Positions 62,525-64,000 of a stretch of DNA of 64,000 bases are shown piece after piece (within the stretch, counting starts at the first letter, position 1; the number at the start of each line of letters is the position of its first letter). This DNA is from Miltoncostaea marina (GTDB lineage: Bacteria; Actinomycetota; Thermoleophilia; Miltoncostaeales; Miltoncostaeaceae), in NCBI RefSeq assembly GCF_018141525.1, contig NZ_CP064655.1, forward strand, positions 558,001 through 622,000, in the 5' to 3' direction. The position numbers and the translations under genes are program-made. The notes below the pieces were generated by a model. It was not told where the DNA came from and searched no databases. It was given only the letters and a program-made list of their open reading frames with translations.

Positions 62525-64000
62525 TCAGGCGGCGTGGCTCATCTCGTCCACCGGCGCCCGGTGCAGGCGCACCGGCTGCGCCTTGGGCTGGCGGAAGGCC
62601 ACGTGCGAGGCCAGCTCGCTCAGCTGGAGCTCCCCGCCCCGCAGGAGGGCGACGGCGGTCCAGATGATGCACTTCATGTCGAGCAGCCAGCTCTGGTGGT
62701 CCACGTAGTACTGGTCGATGGCGAGCTTCGTGGGCAGGAGGGTGTTGAGGTAGAAGGCCTCGAAGTCGTCGCCCACGAGGTGCTCGAACTCGCGCCGGTA
62801 GCGGATCTGGCTGAGGCCCGTGATGCCCGGCCGCACGGCCAGCACGCGGCGGTAGGCGTCGTGGTGGGCGCGGACGTAGCGGGCGTCCTCCGGCCGGGGG
62901 CCGACGAAGCTCATGTCGCCCTTCAGCACGTTCCAGAGCTGCGGCAGCTCGTCCAGCTTCGAGTGCGCCAGGAAGCGGCCCATGCGGGTGAAGCGGTCGT
63001 CCTCGTCCATCGTGAGGGCGGGGCCGGCGGCGCCGTCGTGCATCTTGCGGAACTTGAGCATCGCGAAGGGCCGCTCGTCGCGGCCGATGCGCTTGGCGCG
63101 GTAGAGGACCGGGCCGCGCGAGTCGATCTTGATCGCGACCGCGAGGGCGGCCCACAGCGGCGCGGTGAGCACGAGCATGGCGGCCGAGAGCACGATGTCC
63201 GTGGCGCGCTGGGCGATCTCGTTGCCCCGCGAGGAGCGGTGCGAGCCGGCGACGACGACGGGCAGGCCCTCCAGGCGCCGGAGCGACAGCGAGCCGTGCA
63301 GGCCCTCGAAGAGGCGCGACACGACCGCCACCTGCGCGCCGGCCGCGCGGCAGGCGCCGACGGCGTCCTGCAGCTCGCGGTCGGACGAGCCGACGAAGGA
63401 GAAGATCACCAGGTCCACCGAGTGGTCGCGGACGAGGTCGCCGAGCTCGGTGACGTCGCCGAGCTGCGGGGCCCCGGCCTCGACGGCGCCCGTGGGGGGC
63501 AGCCGCTGGTCGTCGACCGTCCCGATGACCTCGAAGCCGCGGCGGCCGCCGGGGAGCGAGCCCACGAGGTGCTGCGCGACCTCGCCGGTGCCGACCACCA
63601 GCACGCGGCGCGGCCGGCCGAAGGTGCGGTCGATGGCCATGGCGACGAGCCAGGCGGCGCCGACCGCGGCGGCCGCGAGGGCGAGCGCGTCGAGCGCGGA
63701 CAGCTCGTCGATGGCCGCCTGGCCGGCGATGGCCAGGAGCATCGCGGTGGAGAGCACGGCGCCGACGCAGTGACCCAGGCGGTAGCGGCGCACCAGGACG
63801 GGCCGGCCGCGCTCGGCGGGCGGCACGGTCCAGGCGACCACGACGGCGCTGAGGATGCCGAGCCCGGCGCCGATGGACAGCGCCATCGTCGTGGACACGT
63901 CGGCGAGCCAGAGGACCATGTTCGCCGCGACGAGGGCGGCGACGAGGGCCTGGCAGGCGCCGGCGAGGCGCGGGACCCGCTGGCGCGGGGCCCCCTCGGC
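62525..64000 (-). CDS. Polyprenyl glycosylphosphotransferase, 5' end cut by window edge
   Basis: A membrane initiating enzyme (WbaP/WcaJ type) that transfers sugar-1-phosphate to undecaprenyl phosphate to start exopolysaccharide synthesis. Several N-terminal helices (LGILSAVVVAWTVPP, VGAVLSTAMLLAIAGQA) precede a CoA-binding-like domain (RRVLVVGTGEVAQHLVGSLP) and the catalytic C-terminal domain: LYRAKRIGRDERPFAMLKFR, KLDELPQLWNVLKGDMSFVG, PRPEDARYV and RPGITGLSQI. The frame stays open with hydrophobic sequence from the ATG at 63919 to the window edge, so the true start is outside. The visible part is 491 codons. Confidence 0.94.
   Translation of the reverse strand, partial: AEGAPRQRVPRLAGACQALVAALVAANMVLWLADVSTTMALSIGAGLGILSAVVVAWTVPPAERGRPVLVRRYRLGHCVGAVLSTAMLLAIAGQAAIDELSALDALALAAAAVGAAWLVAMAIDRTFGRPRRVLVVGTGEVAQHLVGSLPGGRRGFEVIGTVDDQRLPPTGAVEAGAPQLGDVTELGDLVRDHSVDLVIFSFVGSSDRELQDAVGACRAAGAQVAVVSRLFEGLHGSLSLRRLEGLPVVVAGSHRSSRGNEIAQRATDIVLSAAMLVLTAPLWAALAVAIKIDSRGPVLYRAKRIGRDERPFAMLKFRKMHDGAAGPALTMDEDDRFTRMGRFLAHSKLDELPQLWNVLKGDMSFVGPRPEDARYVRAHHDAYRRVLAVRPGITGLSQIRYRREFEHLVGDDFEAFYLNTLLPTKLAIDQYYVDHQSWLLDMKCIIWTAVALLRGGELQLSELASHVAFRQPKAQPVRLHRAPVDEMSHAA

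Overview
The window is 64 kb of very GC-rich, gene-dense bacterial chromosome with frequent GTG starts and 1-4 bp start/stop overlaps. Gene content points to a high-GC actinobacterium, and I would guess the Thermoleophilia (Solirubrobacterales-like): a succinate dehydrogenase with an HdrB-type third subunit, phosphoketolase, Er-VIT1 ferritin-like transporter, ECF sigma with a SnoaL tail, and an ffs-dnaX-ybaB-recR cluster. The class-level placement is inference. I see no rRNA, transposase, integrase, CRISPR array or prophage.

Layout. 0-17 kb is carbon, stress and ion metabolism: phosphoketolase (cut by the left edge), a universal stress protein, a CoA-binding protein, a methyltransferase, a large LuxR/ATPase regulator, an Er-VIT1 iron/manganese transporter, a beta-phosphoglucomutase-like HAD enzyme, a type II P-type ATPase and a GH65 disaccharide phosphorylase. 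17-30 kb has two divergent tRNA-Ser genes and a tRNA-Val, an ECF sigma factor, a PAS/PP2C phosphatase, a DUF2254 protein, a Ser/Thr kinase, a protein with an AGNRAV-type N-terminal motif, a LysR regulator, a FetAB-type exporter, an aldo/keto reductase and a secreted repeat protein. 30-37 kb is a housekeeping core: a long-form SRP RNA, dnaX, ybaB, recR, a CorA-like protein, lysC and asd. 37-41 kb has a secreted Ig-like protein, an aminotransferase and yceI with an unusual leader. 41-49 kb is a TCA block: mdh and icd as one operon, a SLC13 carboxylate transporter, and sdhA-sdhB-sdhE. 49-57 kb holds accessory genes, an 850-bp repeat-rich gap, and two paralogous secreted beta-helix proteins. 56-64 kb is an exopolysaccharide locus: two GT4 glycosyltransferases, a FemAB/CelD-like acyltransferase, an epimerase and a polyprenyl glycosylphosphotransferase (cut by the right edge).

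How the parts fit together. A GH65 phosphorylase would release beta-glucose-1-phosphate, the HAD mutase could turn it into glucose-6-phosphate, and phosphoketolase could cleave pentose or fructose phosphates to acetyl phosphate. The TCA block converts isocitrate, succinate and malate next to a dicarboxylate transporter. The last 12 kb is surface-directed, and three of its genes share a promoter pattern (CTCAAG, 15 bases, then a CCGATA-like box) resembling sigma-28 (FliA/SigD/WhiG) promoters.

The most unusual structures are: the three sigma-28-like promoters; a dispersed family of intergenic palindromes built on GGTCCANNTGGAC; an sdh operon without visible membrane anchors; an apparent ATC start codon in lysC; a near-leaderless 14-codon reading frame with a PPP motif coupled to yceI; and a 798-bp tandem duplication in a secreted protein.
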